Below, piece after piece: positions 45,260-57,149 of a stretch of DNA of 64,000 nt. The notes beneath the pieces were generated by a model, which was not told the DNA's origin, ran no database searches, and saw only the letters and a list, made by a program, of their open reading frames with translations. A program made the translations under genes and the position numbers. Each line of letters opens with the position of its first letter. Position 1 is the first letter of the stretch. Source of the DNA: Ailurus styani (lineage: Eukaryota; Chordata; Mammalia; Carnivora; Ailuridae); assembly GCA_002007465.1 (NCBI GenBank), contig LNAC01000039.1, forward strand, positions 2,946,975-3,010,974, read 5' to 3'.

Positions 45260-45640
45260 TAGTACTTCATTCTCTTAGGCACCATGATTGGTCTGGTGAT
45301 GGGCAACATGTGCCCCAGTCTGGGCCAGTTTGAGCCATTTTCTGAGACTTTTCAATTTGGAGCTGGAGGAGAAGAGGTGTTACTTTTTAAAGTATGTGAA
45401 TGAGGTCTGCAAGCAACCTTTTTTTTTTTTTTTAAACTACATGAGGAGCACCTCTGTGCAGTGGGAAAGAATGAAAGTAACATAGGTAAGTGGACAAAGG
45501 GTGCATGGGGCAACCAGTTGAGTTCCTGAGTCCAGTCAAACCAGAAGTGAGATCATTTCCTGGACTTCCCATCTATGGACTCCAATAAATCTCCTCTTAT
45601 GTGTAAGCTAGTTTGAGTTGGGTTCTGCCATTTGTAATCA
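45260..45640 (+). repeat. Possible old LTR fragment
   Basis: CCAATAAATCTCCTCTTATG, then AGCTAGTTTGAGTTGGGTTC and GCCATTTGTAATCAAAAC, resemble the 3' end of an old LTR-type repeat. Family and borders are uncertain. Confidence 0.4.
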
Positions 45641-45675
45641 AAACAAGTCTGAACAAAAAACAAAACAAAAAAAAA

Positions 45676-45739
<64 letters not shown>

Positions 45740-45985
45740 AGGAAGGAAGGAAGGAAAGAAAGAAAAAAGAAAGAAAGGAAGAAAGAGGTGCCTGGGTGGC
45801 TCAGTGGGTTAAAGCTTCTACCTTAGGCTCAGGTCATGATCTCAGCATCCTGGGATCGAGGCCCATATCGGGCTCCCTGCTCAGCGGGGAGCCTGCTTCC
45901 TCCTCTCTCTCTGCCTGCCTCTCTGCCTACTTGTAATCTCTCTCTCACTCTGTGTCAAATAAAGAAATAAAATCTTTTAAAAAAA
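45676..45985 (+). repeat. (AAAG)n microsatellite followed by a CAN SINE
   Basis: AAAG/AAGG units run from 45676 to 45785. The SINE (45788-45985) follows directly with GGTGCCTGGGTGGCTCAGTGG. The purine tract may be the A-rich tail of an earlier insertion. Confidence 0.93.
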
Positions 45986-46317
45986 AGAAAGAAAAAAATA
46001 TGCTCTTCCTATTAGAAATAGACTTAATAAACACTTATGAGTCCACAGCAAATTCAATGAAATGAATGCTTAGGCACATTGGTATCCAAGAAATATTTAT
46101 TAGCAAACCATGGACAAATCAAAGATGATAGGAGAAATGTTCAAGAAACCAGTTTTGCTTATTTTTGTTTTTCTCCTTCTGACGTTGGTAGTTTTTGCTT
46201 TTGAAATTATAAGAGGAAGAAAAACAGACGCATCTGTCAAGAGAGAAGGAATTGAGAGGCAGTAAAAGGAGGTATGGGAACAGAGTGATGGAAAAGGGAA
46301 TGTGGAGAGATGGCACG

Positions 46318-46450
46318 GTATAGTCCTGGCCGTAGTCTGGGAGTCAGGGGACATGGGTCCCAGCCCTGGCTTTGCCACTGTGGTTCCATCCTTACTTGGG
46401 TAAGCCACTTTGACTAGTTGTAATTTCTACACCTGAGAAATAAGGAAGCC
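46318..46450 (+). repeat. MIR
   Basis: GGGAGTCAGGGGACATGGGT, CCCTGGCTTTGCCACTGTGG and GGGTAAGCCACTTTGACTAG follow the sense MIR core. Confidence 0.75.
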
Positions 46451-47265
46451 TGGAATAAAGGGTGATGAAGGCCCCCTTGGTTCTACCAGTCTAACATTCC
46501 AGGATAGCCCCTATTTCTGCCAGAAAAATGAAGGAAGCAGGGGAAGAGGATGCTTCACTACCGGATTCACAGCTGTCCAGAGAGTGACCTCAGGTTTCCC
46601 AAGAGGTCCAGCTTGGATGTCAACTGCTCTGACATACCCACAACAGTGTCAGATCATCCCATGGGCAATTGAGGCTCCGGCTTCCCCCTGAAGGGGTCAA
46701 AACATGGTCAACAATTATTTGCTTCAGGGTGGAAGTGGATCCAAGGCAGGGCTCCCTGTTTATCATTCATTAAATCTAATTCCTTAGGCAGAGAGGGCAG
46801 AACCCAACTAATCTCCCTCTTCTCTGCCCACCCTCTTCCTACCCACTGAGGAATCCTGACCCATACTAAGTCCTATCCAGAGGAGCATACCTGGAATCCA
46901 TCCAACTTAGCAAGTGCAGCCTGCCTGGCAGAGACCTGAGCAAACCAGTTTCACACAGGAAAATTCAATAGCCTGCTATAATCAATCACTGCCAGGGAGG
47001 CAGGGGAGGAGCCGTCCCATCTATCACAGCGGTTTGAGGGGAGAAGGAGAAGTGAGAATGGGAAGAGAGGTAAGTAAACAAACAGGGAAAGGAAGCATTA
47101 TAGAAGGTGCTCCTGCCCAAAAAATTGGGGCTGAAGGGTACTCTGTGAGAAGAAAGGAGTTTTCTTTTAGTTCTCTTAAACTATTTTCCCCATCTCCACC
47201 AAAATGGTCAGCAAGAAGTTTCTCAGTTCTTAGAGTTCTCAAAAGTCTTGGTACACAGTAGGCGC
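46451..47265. other. Intergenic DNA, no gene seen
   Basis: I recognise nothing in this stretch. The 115-codon frame at 46914-47261 has no family resemblance. Confidence 0.35.
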
Positions 47266-47278
47266 TTAATAAATACTG

Positions 47279-47477
47279 TGGGCATCTGGGTGGCTCAGTG
47301 GGTTAAAGCCTCTGCCTTCGGCTCAGGTCATGATCTCAGGGTCCTGGGATCGAGGCCCGCATTGGGCTCCCTGCTCAGCGGGGAGCCTGCTTCCTCTTCT
47401 CTCTCTGCCTGGCTCTCTGCCTACTTGTGATCTCTCTCTCTCTCTCTGTCAAATAAATAAATAAAATCATTAAAAAA
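47279..47477 (+). repeat. CAN SINE
   Basis: Head GGGCATCTGGGTGGCTCAGTG, near-consensus body. The target AATAAATACT is repeated on both sides. Confidence 0.95.
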
Positions 47478-47479
47478 AA

Positions 47480-49070
47480 TAAATACTTACTGAGTGAAAA
47501 AAATCAGTGAATGGATGCACAAATCTGTTGGTCACGGTTGTTCACTCTCTAGAATATGCACCATGGAAGAGAAGACATGATAAAGATAGGGGACCCTTGA
47601 AAGTTCAGCTAAGGCTGGTAGTCCCCCCTGTGGATATCCAGGCAGAGTCATAATGGGTCACATCACACAGAGGGTGTTTCCCTCAGTCAATGAGTAATTG
47701 TTAAATAACATGCCCCTTTGGGCCCACGCCCATGTAGATGTTAGTCCTGGACTTCTAATCAAAGGGACAGTGTTCGCCCATATAGAACAATGATATGAAC
47801 CATATAAATCGATAAATAGCCTTATGGAGGGAGAACTATAATTGTAGTTAAACATCAAAGAAAAGAGAGATGAGTGGGGGCTGGAACAGTCTAGAAAAGC
47901 TCCTTTGAAATGGGATTTGACCTTGATGCAGAGAACAGGTGAATGTTCATTGACCTGGGAGGAACTTGGGTTAACATTCTGAACTCTGATCCCATCTGAG
48001 TCGTCACAGTTCTATTTCCCAGATGCATGGCCAAGCCCCCTTCCAATTCCTTCCATAGTGTGCATGGCAGGCGAGATTTCCATCACCATTAGAGCAGAGG
48101 GGGGCCTCACAACGAGCAGTGCAATTTGAGTGCTGATGAGGCCAACAGGTTTGATTCTGAAGGTTATTATTGCTGCCAGGCTCTAACCTAGACATATAAA
48201 TTTGCTGCTTCAAATGTTCCATCAGGAGAATCGGCTGGGGAGCACTAATCCTAAGTGAAACCATCTTGATTACAAAGGAAGAAACGACAACACCGTATCG
48301 TTTAACTGCTGAACTTTACAATGAAACACAAAGCGGCATTAAAGTTCTCTGCTGTAATGCCACGGTTTAAGCAGTTAATCTTATTTTAGCTGAATGGCAT
48401 GTTCATTACAGCAAATAAGTAGGTAATATGTGGGATTACTGAAAGGAAAGATAAATTAAGCCAGTTATGGGCATCATGTTAGGTTTTTTTTAACTGTCTG
48501 GTTTAAGTTGGTGTTTTTCAACAGCCAGGTCTAATATATACTCATCTAGCAGAGATTAAGTAGATGTGACCCTTGCCCAGAAAAGGTATTATATACAACG
48601 TAAGATGCTAGTTTTAAGGGCAGCAATCCATGATACTCAGCACAGCCTAGAATCTTCAGGGCTTAAACTGGAGGGTTCCTGAATGGTACAATGGCACTTC
48701 TCTCTTTCCAATAAATATGTTTTCACCATTTATGCTTCTCCTGGGCAGCTGAAGGACTTTTCTTCAAGATCTCAAATATTCTTCTGGTTAGAACTGCTAC
48801 AAAGACACCTTCCAACATAATGTATAGTGCAGGAATGCATTTATTCTCATTTACACATGCTTTCCTCAGGCAAGTATTACTCTTCTTCCAAACACCATTC
48901 ACTGAACTAGGTGGATGAAAGGAAAGGGAGATATATAGTCCTGGAACTGGAGAAGATTACAATCGGGTCAGGAGAGGAGGGATAATAATCACCAATATAA
49001 GGCACCTAGGAAACCATGTTAGAGGGTATACAATCAAGTGCCAGTTGCACAGTGCCGTCCATAAGGGAAG
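47480..49070. other. SINE-free intergenic stretch, no gene
   Basis: No repeat or gene was recognised over 1.5 kb. The part at 48100-48430 has a dense run of motifs such as CTTGATTACAAAGG and GGTTTAAGCAGTTAATC and is a candidate conserved non-coding element. Confidence 0.4.
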
Positions 49071-49074
49071 AAAT

Positions 49075-49300
49075 GAGTACCTACTAAGTGATAGGACATA
49101 CTAGATATTGGGCATTACACTGCAGGCTCTTCGTATATTTATTCTCATTTAATTTGCACAATCATCTTGTGAGGCCAGTATTACCACCTCCCATTTTCAC
49201 AGCCCTCCCAAAGTGAAGGCTCAGAGAAGTAAATTGCTTGCCCAAGTAAGGGGAAAAACGGGAGTATAAGGCCAAATCTGCTTGATCCTAAAGCCCTTGC
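49075..49300 (-). repeat. MIR, antisense
   Basis: ACCTACTAAGTGATAGGACA, GTGAGGCCAGTATTACCACC and CCCATTTTCACAGC follow the reverse MIR order. Confidence 0.75.
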
Positions 49301-49506
49301 TTTTTCTTTCATGGCAAGTTGCTTCCTTAAGAAATACGAAGAGTCAAGAGTAGAAGAAAATCCTAAAAGATGGAATGAAAGGAATGGAATTGAATCCGAG
49401 TCAGAGTGTATCTTCATTCCAACTTACAAACCACAAAGTTCTTTACCAGTACCTACCTGACAATCCAATCTACTTCCAGGATCAGCCCAAAGAAATAACC
49501 TTTTCA

Positions 49507-49738
49507 AAATGAAACAAGATGGGATTGGGAGGGAGACAAACCATAAGAGACTCTTACCTTAGGAAACCAACTGAGGGTTGCTGGGGGGTGAGGGGGAGGG
49601 ATAGGGTGACTGGGTGATGGATATGGGGAGGGTATGTGCTATGGTGAGTGCTGTGAATTGTGTAAGACTGGTGATTCACAGACCTGTACCCCTGAAGCAA
49701 ATAATACATTATATGTTAATTTTAAAAAGAGACTTAAA
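49507..49738 (+). mobile_element. 5'-truncated carnivore L1 with target duplication
   Basis: Only the 3' UTR is present. It runs GATGGGATTGGGAGGGAGAC, ACTGAGGGTTGCTGGGGGG, GAGGGTATGTGCTATGGTGA, GATTCACAGACCTGTACCCC to an A-rich end, which I recognise as the carnivoran L1 tail. A perfect 14-base target duplication AAATAACCTTTTCA lies at 49493-49506 and 49739-49752. It is a recent, dead-on-arrival insertion. Confidence 0.93.
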
Positions 49739-49879
49739 AAATAACCTTTTCAGATAATGCAATGACCTTAAAACATTTTGACTCCAAATATAATCCCCTC
49801 TTGACTTTCATGCCATTGTTCTGTTTTCATTCTATTCATTCTGTCATATAAATGAATATAGAGAATTAGACATCCTACA

Positions 49880-50690
49880 GAATATTTTTATTGTATAGAG
49901 TCATTATTATTTAAATTTATCCATGTATTTTACCCTTTACATCAATTTTATCTTCCAATGCCTCTGAGTTTCCAACTAGGTTTGTTTTATTTCTGCCTGA
50001 AGAACTGCTTTTAGTATTTCCTTTAATATGTAGGCCTACTTGTGAGAATTTTCTGTCTTTATGTCCAGAGATGCCATTATTTTCCCTTTTAATTTTGAAG
50101 AGCATTTTTGGCTGGGCATATAACTCTAAATTGTCAGTTACTTTCTTTTAGCACTTTGAAAATACTCTATTTGCCTTTCTGGCTTTCATTATTTCTCTTG
50201 AGAAACAAGCAATAAGTTTAATTGTTGCTCTTTTAAAGGTAACTTATTTTTTCTCTAGCTGTTTTATAAGATTTTCTCTTTGGTTTTCATCTGCTATTAA
50301 TGTAACTAGGTTTTTTGGTTTATTTTAAATTCTATTTACGCTTCTTAATTTGTGACATTTTTCACTAGTTTTGAAAATTCTCAGCTATTATCTTTTCAAA
50401 AATTGCTTCCTTCCCATTTTCTTTCTCCTTTGCTTCAGGGACTCTTAGCCACATTTATATTTAATCTTCTTAATGCATCCCCTATACCTCTTACTCACCC
50501 CCTATCCAATCTGTATTTCCAAACTTTTTTCTTTCTCTCCTTCTGGAGATACTAACTTATTTTGAATTAACTCTTTAATTATGTCTCATTTGCAATAAAA
50601 CCCTTCCAATGAGCTCGTTTCAGCTACCATATTTTTTTATTTGGGATTTGGTTCCTTTTTATGGCTTTCATAATTGTCAATCCTGATTTT
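49880..50690 (-). repeat. Old L1/HAL1-like ORF1 region, antisense
   Basis: Reverse complement landmarks of L1M-type ORF1: TTTTGAAGAGCATTTTTGGC, TTTTAGCACTTTGAAAATAC, TTCTCAGCTATTATCTTTTC and ATTTGGGATTTGGTTCC. Confidence 0.7.
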
Positions 50691-50767
50691 TGTTTTACCT
50701 CTTTACCCTTTGTTTTGTTTTTGAAAACAAATCTATTAAAAAAAAAAAAGTAGGCTCTGTGAACACA

Positions 50768-51384
50768 TTAGTCCATTCAGGCCCACAGCATCCTGGTGGT
50801 AATTTTGACCTTCTCAGTGACGTGGACAAAGACTCCCATGCCTGACAGTGCATCCCAATCCACAGCATTCAACATGGATTTCGAGATGGTTTCAAACAGG
50901 TGTTCTGGATCCATGACAGGCTCCCAGAGAGACTCACACATCCCATACATTTGTCTGGAACAGGCGCCACTGACCACAGTGTTGTCAGTCACCATGGGTG
51001 GCAGATAAGGTCTAGAGAGCAAATGAGGGCCTTAAGGGTCTGCAGGTCCAACCCAGTGATGACTGGCTCTGTATAGTAGGGGCCAATCCATTTCTCATAC
51101 AAGAGGTTGGCCACCATGCCCATGAGGGTATAAGGCTTGATCTGCCGACCTTCCTTCAGCTTATACAAATTCAACTAGAACTTGGGGTGCTGGGCAACAG
51201 TCTGGGCATCGGTGGTGAGCCCAGGCAGGCCTCTGGACAGACAGTCGCCCATGGGAAAGATCTTCTGGAAGTCCATGGTCACCATCTGGGACTGGATGTC
51301 AAAGCACCTTTCAGAAGAAATGGCCACACAGTTCTTCCTATTCATGGCCATGATGGCCCCTCCATTATAGGACATAATAGACAT
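50768..51384 (-). pseudogene. PSMB3 (pseudogene): Processed pseudogene of proteasome subunit PSMB3
   Basis: The minus strand from ATG (51384-51382) to the ancestral TAA (50770-50768) is 617 bases, against 618 for the 205-residue beta-3 subunit plus stop. Recognised segments in order are [92 protein letters not shown] and KITTR. It is broken three times. A TAG stands at 51177-51175, just after the KF of TVAQHPKF. One base is deleted near 51000, after [12 protein letters not shown] replaces Arg three codons before the end. It has no introns. The parent is a non-catalytic beta subunit of the 20S core. A short 3' UTR match continues to about 50735. It sits between two old L1-type blocks, so it is an L1-mediated retrocopy with no visible promoter. 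Confidence 0.95.
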
Positions 51385-51399
51385 GATTGCATTGTACTG

Positions 51400-52450
51400 G
51401 GACCACCAATTGCCACAATTCCAGTCAACTGGCTAAGGCCCTCACTGCCTGTTTTACCTCTTTGGAAGTATTAAACAAACTGCTGAGCAATTTGCTGTCC
51501 AGTAAAATCTTAGAGTTGACAACAGAGAAACAATTGATGAGTTCTAGTCCCACTTAGGATATAGAAAGCCTTAAGCACTGCTCCTACAAACTGTTTTGCT
51601 ATGGGCAGGGTATAGAAGGAAGAGTAGAAGTCAAAAAAAATAAGAAGGAAAAAACTGAAATGTTAACAAAAGCTTAAAGACCAAATGTGGGCTAGTATGA
51701 CAACTTAGAATCTCTGGGGGCCATGGATACAAGGAGTCTGCCCCATTTGCCAGCACTTTTCCAGAGGCCTCCCAGGGTGTTTGTAAGAAGGACTGGGGGC
51801 AGATCAGGAGGATTGAAATACCCTTCCTTTGGTGAGATGAGCAGTTGATAAGCAGATACCACTGGGAGAGAGGCATGAAATGCATATCCATCTTCCATAC
51901 AAAGAAAAAGCCATCCGCCATCAGAGGAGTGGTACAAAACCTTCCTGTCCCCTGGTCCCAAGAAAAGGTTGGCTGTGGTGGAGGAGGAGTTGAAGTAAAA
52001 GCCATCAGATGCTGCAGGAAGGCAGGAGACCCATCTGTCCCAAGGATCCTTCACTGATACAGAGCAGAGGTCTGTTGCCAGTGAGAGAGGGACAGAAAAC
52101 TCACTCCCATTTAAGACCTCACCCCATTACAATGCAGAATCTAATTGCCATGGGGAGAGGGAGGCCCACCCTAAAACTTGAGAGCCCAGGACCTGCATGA
52201 GACTGCCAGCACCAACCATAAGCCTTGCACAAAGAAACCAGGAATAGAACTCTACAGCTGAGGGAGGGACAGGACCATGGAGAGAGATCCCATTTGTTGC
52301 ACAGGTATGCACAGTCTGCTGAAAGCTGAAGGTGAAGTAGGAACACTGAGAAAAACTCTCTGGCATTCCAGGCCACACACCAAACACAAAGTAGCAGCAG
52401 TCCACCACTGGAGGAATTTGAAACCTATCATGTACTTAAGGTAATGATAT
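51400..52450. other. Unclassified block with long overlapping frames
   Basis: This kilobase is GC-richer than its surroundings and on the minus strand has two overlapping open frames of 120-124 codons (51631-52005 and 51692-52054) and others at 52119-52408. I recognise no protein family in any frame. It may be the 5' part of the L1-like element whose ORF1 region lies at 49880-50690 on the same strand, separated from it by the PSMB3 retrocopy, or an unnamed retroelement piece. Confidence 0.4.
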
Positions 52451-52566
52451 TAACCAATAAAACCCAAACCCAGATCAACTACTGGTAGGAGATATTCAGG
52501 TCACTCCATACTAATAGTCTGGTAGAAAGGTTTGCCCATGTACAGGTATGAATACTTTTTATTTCA

Positions 52567-52753
52567 GTTTTTTTTTTTTTAAGATTTTATTTATTTGTCA
52601 GAGAGAGAGGACACAAGCAGGGGGCTGCCAGGCAGAGGGAGAAGCAGGCTCCCTACTGAACAAGGAGCCCAATGTGGGACTCAATTCCAGGACCCTGGGA
52701 TCATGACCTGACCAAAGGCAGACACTTAACTGACTGAGCCACCTAGGTGTTCC
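52567..52753 (-). repeat. CAN SINE
   Basis: Minus-strand copy, head GGAACACCTAGGTGGCTCAG, core TCAGGTCATGATCCCAGGGT. Flanked by similar TTTATTTCAGTTT and TTTATCTCAGTTT. Confidence 0.93.
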
Positions 52754-52958
52754 TTTATCTCAGTTTCTACTGTTCTTTTCCATGCAATCTCTGGCATTTA
52801 ACCAAAAATTATAAGATAAATTAAAAATCAAGAAGAAAATGACAGTAATATTGTCAAGAGATAAAATAGTCAACAGAACTAGATCCAGAGATGTCCCAGA
52901 TATTGATACTATCCAACAGGAACTTCAAAATAACTGTGATTAAAATACTAAACAATCT

Positions 52959-53165
52959 GGGGCACCTGGGTAACTCAGTTGGTTGAGCAGACAGCTCTTG
53001 GTTTCAGCTCAGGTCATGATCTCAGGGTCCTAAGATCAAGCCCTGTGTTGGCCTCCATGCTCAGTGGGGAGTCTACTTAAGGATTCTCTCTCTCCCTCTG
53101 CCCCTCCCCCCACTTGTGCTTGCCCTCTCTCTTTTGCTCAAATAAATAAATCTTTAAAAACAAAT
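52959..53165 (+). repeat. CAN SINE, first of a tandem pair
   Basis: Head GGGGCACCTGGGTAACTCAG, with the older subtype body (GTTGGTTGAGCAGACAGCTC). Ends in an A-rich tail that joins the next SINE. Confidence 0.93.
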
Positions 53166-53173
53166 AAAATACT

Positions 53174-53373
53174 GGGGTGCCTGTGTGGCTCAGTCAGTTG
53201 AGCAACTGCCTCTTGACTTCAGCTCAGGTCATGATCTCAGGGTCATGAAACTGAGCCCCATGTCAGGTTTTGTGCTCAGCAGGGAATAAGCTTGAAATTC
53301 TTTCCCTCTCCCTCTGCCACTCCCCCTGTTCACTCTCTCTCTCTCAAATAAATAAAATCTTTAAAAAAAAAAA
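53174..53373 (+). repeat. CAN SINE, second of a tandem pair
   Basis: Head GGGGTGCCTGTGTGGCTCAG. It starts 8 bases after the tail of the previous SINE and so probably inserted into that tail or beside it. Confidence 0.93.
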
Positions 53374-53835
53374 GGAATGATCTAAACTGAAATGCAAAGT
53401 GAAAGTCAGAATGAATATAACAGAAGAGTGCATCCAATAAAGCTGTGAGACAATATCACGTCGCCTAACAAATCTAATTGGAATCCCAGAAGGAGATGAG
53501 AGAGAGAAGAGGGCAGAAGTATATCTGATAGTAGAATATCTATATTTGATAGAATGGCTGAGAATTTTCCAAAATTAACGAAAGACAACAAAAAGACCCA
53601 AGAGGCTCAGATAATCCCACGGAGAATATAAAGAAAAATATACCTAGACACATCATAGTAAAACTGTTGAAAATCAAAAATTAAGAAAAAATCTCAAAGG
53701 TAGCCAGAAAACAACAAAAACATTACATGTGGAAGAATAAATGTAAGAATTCTAGCAGACATCTCATCAGAAACTTTGCAGTCCTGAAGGCAAAGGACTG
53801 GTTTCTTTAAAGTAGTAGGAAACTTACACTTCACC

Positions 53836-56680
53836 ACAATCCTATCAGGTAACTTGAATTTTTGATGTTGGTAAGGCTAATTGGGGCAAATAAAAATGGT
53901 GGCACTATAGGAACAAGAGTAGATTATAGGGCTTAGATCCAAGGAGCTGGGTGGCCTTAAGAGCCAGAAGTGATATGGATATGCCTCATGAAATCGGGTC
54001 ATCAATAAGCAAGGATCCTACCCCCAAAAAGGGTTTTCCAGAGCCTGGCCAGGTCAGAGATTACATCCTCTAAATCACTTCCAGCATGGTGGGGTTGGTT
54101 ACAAGCAAAATTTCTGTACCTCTCCAAGCACCTATCCCTGGTGCAGAATGAGTTGCGCAGATTTGGTGACAATAGACAAACTGCAAAGGATAGTCCCTAT
54201 GACTCTATTATTGGGTATTGGGAGACAGGGAAAAAAGTGAACAAAGACTCTCCAGATGGAGAGTCTCTCCATAAACCTAGGAGGAGCAGCCAAAGAAGCT
54301 AAACAACCTTTTCATGCTGCTCCTGAGATGCTGGGTTGGAGCAAAAAGTCCCGAGAGGCTGGTGAACAAAGTGTGCCAAGCAGTGTAATTTCAAGCAGTT
54401 TTAGCTCTTTCCTAATATCCATCATGGATATGAATGGAATATCCATTCCCATCTAATACTATCCGCTGAATTTGCCATGCACATACAGCTGCAAGACAAG
54501 TGACTCCCAGTGCTCCTTTTTCATATAGCTTTCCATCCCTAGGTCCCTCCTGTATAAACATTCGAGAATCACAGGGTGAAGGTGTGAGGGCAGAGATTAA
54601 ATCTGGAGATTCTATTTGCTCACTCACCCTCTTTACATCCTGTGCTAGGTGTTTGCCCACATCACAGTAATCAATTCTCTAAACCCATAGGAGAAAAGCA
54701 ATGAGAGGGTGCATGTGTATAAGTGTGGGGGGGGGCGCGGGGGGAGGTAGGGTGAGAAATGTTGGATTTTGACCGGTGAGAGTTCCTGAGTTGTAAAAAA
54801 GCACTGCCTTATTTAGTGAAGAACAGCCAAGATACAAAGAGGATTTGGATTTTAAAAAGTCAAGGTCAAGCCCTTTATATGTCAGCTTCTATTACATTAC
54901 TGGCAATAGCACTTCAAATGAATGTAGAAAATGAGGTACTAATAGGAGAGAGAAAAGGGAAGCTGTAACTTCCCCTCTGGAAATAGGGATAACTGCAAGG
55001 CTTTCTGTTGTGAGTGCCTGCCTCCGAAGATAACGCATTCGGGCAACCAGAAATGTCCTAGCCTCTTCTGATTACTCTTCTGCTTCAGAAGTCAAAACAG
55101 GATAAGCTAATAATTTTCAATCCTGCTATCTACATTCTAGTCGTCTACAATTATTCCAGATAACTGCTGAATAGTTTTTCACTTCCAACACTATTGGGAA
55201 AATCTTTTGGATACCAATTCTGGCACTTAGGTAAGACATTGGAGGATTTACTACAATACCTAGCTAAAATGGGCTTATCATTCCTTTTAAAGATTTGAAA
55301 TACTTTGATTGCATTTGGGTACTGGGATAGATTTTTACAAATGCATCTGTTTATCACAGGAAAAAGAGATTTTAAAAATTATTACTGAAAACCTCCCTAT
55401 TTTAAGGAGCATGAGTCAGTCATACTATCTTTTTTTTTTTTTGAAAAAAAATCATCTTTAAGGAAAATACACAGCAAAACAGAGCTGGAAGGTGGTACAG
55501 GTAGAAGATCTAGAAAAACTTAATCACCAAACAAACTGCTCAAACATGGCTTCCTGCTGTGAGGGAGAGAGATTTGGTCCTTATCTTTGCCACCTTTCCT
55601 GATTCAAAGAAATCTGTTCTTAGCAGGGCTGGGCCAAGGGAGCCCCATTTTCCAACCTCTTTTCTTCCTGGGATTTTGGGGAACATTATGTAGTTCTCAG
55701 GCTTTCAAGATACAGAAGACAATATGGAGAAGGAAAGAATGTTACAGCCCTTTGGTCCAGTATTATCTTTTAAAAGCTCTCTTTAGTTTCAAGGAGACAA
55801 AGAAAATTTCTGGTCATTAAGTTTGTTACATGTATGACTAATATTTATTAAACCCAATGTAATAGTTTAAAACAAGCAGACTTGGTGGAGTTGTAACTTT
55901 CATGTGCTACGTGTACAATTCAGCATAGGCCAAAGCCTTTTTTATAATCAATATGATCATTTTGGGGAATTTTTACAAGATAAGCAGAATGGAAAAACAT
56001 TTGATTAGGTATTTCAAGTCCCAATTTTAGAACTATCAAACAATGGCTCAGTCATAAATAAGGAGTTCTGTGATGTTCTGTTTTCTTAGTTAAGAAGAGA
56101 AGAAAATAAATGATATACTTTTTAGATGGAATCCATCGAGTGGACAGATTGGATCAAGTGATCTTTAGGGATCCATTTGGCTCTAGGAGTCTATGACCAG
56201 ATGACCTCTAAGGTTTCTTCTAGCTCAGAAAACAATGTACTTGGAACACAATTTTTTTCTATCTGGAACTGTTACACAGGTTACTAATGTAATTTTGCTT
56301 TCTTAACTCATTGCTACTGATGTCTATTATTTATGTGATGTCAAGTCTTTGGTCCGGAAAGCAACCCCAACTATATATAATATTCTGGGAAAACATTTCA
56401 ATAAGAAGTATGCTGCAGTAAAATTAGAGCCCATCTGTGAAACATTAGAAAATGCTGTCCCATTAGAAGTAATATTTACCATCTAAACTCTGGTGTTAAT
56501 TGATTTAGAGTTACTTTAGGATAGCTTATACTAGTTCTACCTCTCAAATTCAACAAAAAAATAAATAATCCACAAGTACATTTTTATTTACAATAAAATT
56601 ATTAGATGGTACTTTTAAAGTAGGCACTCAATGCCTGAAAAACTGAATGTGATGTTCAATTACATCTGAAGTTTTACAAA
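53836..56680. other. Mostly SINE-free intergenic DNA
   Basis: No gene was found. A guanine-rich tract lies at 54726-54746 (two long G runs around CGCG). The remainder is unique-looking and AT-rich. Confidence 0.4.
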
Positions 56681-56689
56681 TGCATTTTA

Positions 56690-56893
56690 TTTATTTTTTT
56701 TTAAAGATTTTATTTATTTGACACAGAGAGAGAGATTACAAGTAGGCAGAGAGGCAGGCAGAGAGACAGGGAGAGGAGGAAGCAAGCTCCCCGCTGAGCA
56801 GAGAGCCCGATGTGGGCCTTGATCCCAGGACCCTGAGATCATGACCTGAGCCGAAAGCAGAGGCTTTAACCCACTGAGCCACCCAGGTGCCCT
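56690..56893 (-). repeat. CAN SINE
   Basis: Minus-strand copy, head GGGCACCTGGGTGGCTCAG. The target AAATGCATTTTA is repeated at 56678-56689 and 56896-56907. Confidence 0.95.
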
Positions 56894-56921
56894 AAAAATG
56901 CATTTTAAAATCAAATACGGC

Positions 56922-57139
56922 TTGGGACGCCCGGGTGGGTCAGTCAGTTAAGCATCCAACTCTTGATTTTTGGCTCAGATCATAATCTCAGGGATGCACT
57001 GGGCTTGCTTTGGGCTTGCACTAGGCTCCATGATGAGAATGGAGCCTGCTTAAGATTCTCTCTCTTTCCTCCTCTGCTCCTCCCGCCCTGCTTGCTTTCT
57101 CTCTCAAAAAAAAAACAAAAACAAAAAACAAACAAAAAA
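56922..57139 (+). repeat. CAN SINE just beyond the predicted OSTM1 3' end
   Basis: Head GGGACGCCCGGGTGGGTCAG and a long A/C-rich tail. Target repeats CAAATACGGC (56912-56921) and CAAATATGGC (57140-57149) differ at one base. It lies about 30 bases past the predicted OSTM1 poly-A signal, in the opposite orientation to the gene. Confidence 0.93.
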
Positions 57140-57149
57140 CAAATATGGC

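Larger units (their letters stand above)
52780..53835 (+). repeat. Old L1/HAL1-like ORF1 region, split by two SINEs
   Basis: Sense landmarks are AATCCCAGAAGGAGATGAGA, GAATGGCTGAGAATTTTCC, CCTAGACACATCATAGTAAA and GACATCTCATCAGAAACTTT. Two SINEs in a row interrupt it at 52959-53165 and 53174-53373. Confidence 0.75.

Noticed and set aside
45613..45936. 107-codon Lys/Glu/Arg-rich frame
   Set aside because: Direct translation of the AAAG microsatellite plus a SINE.
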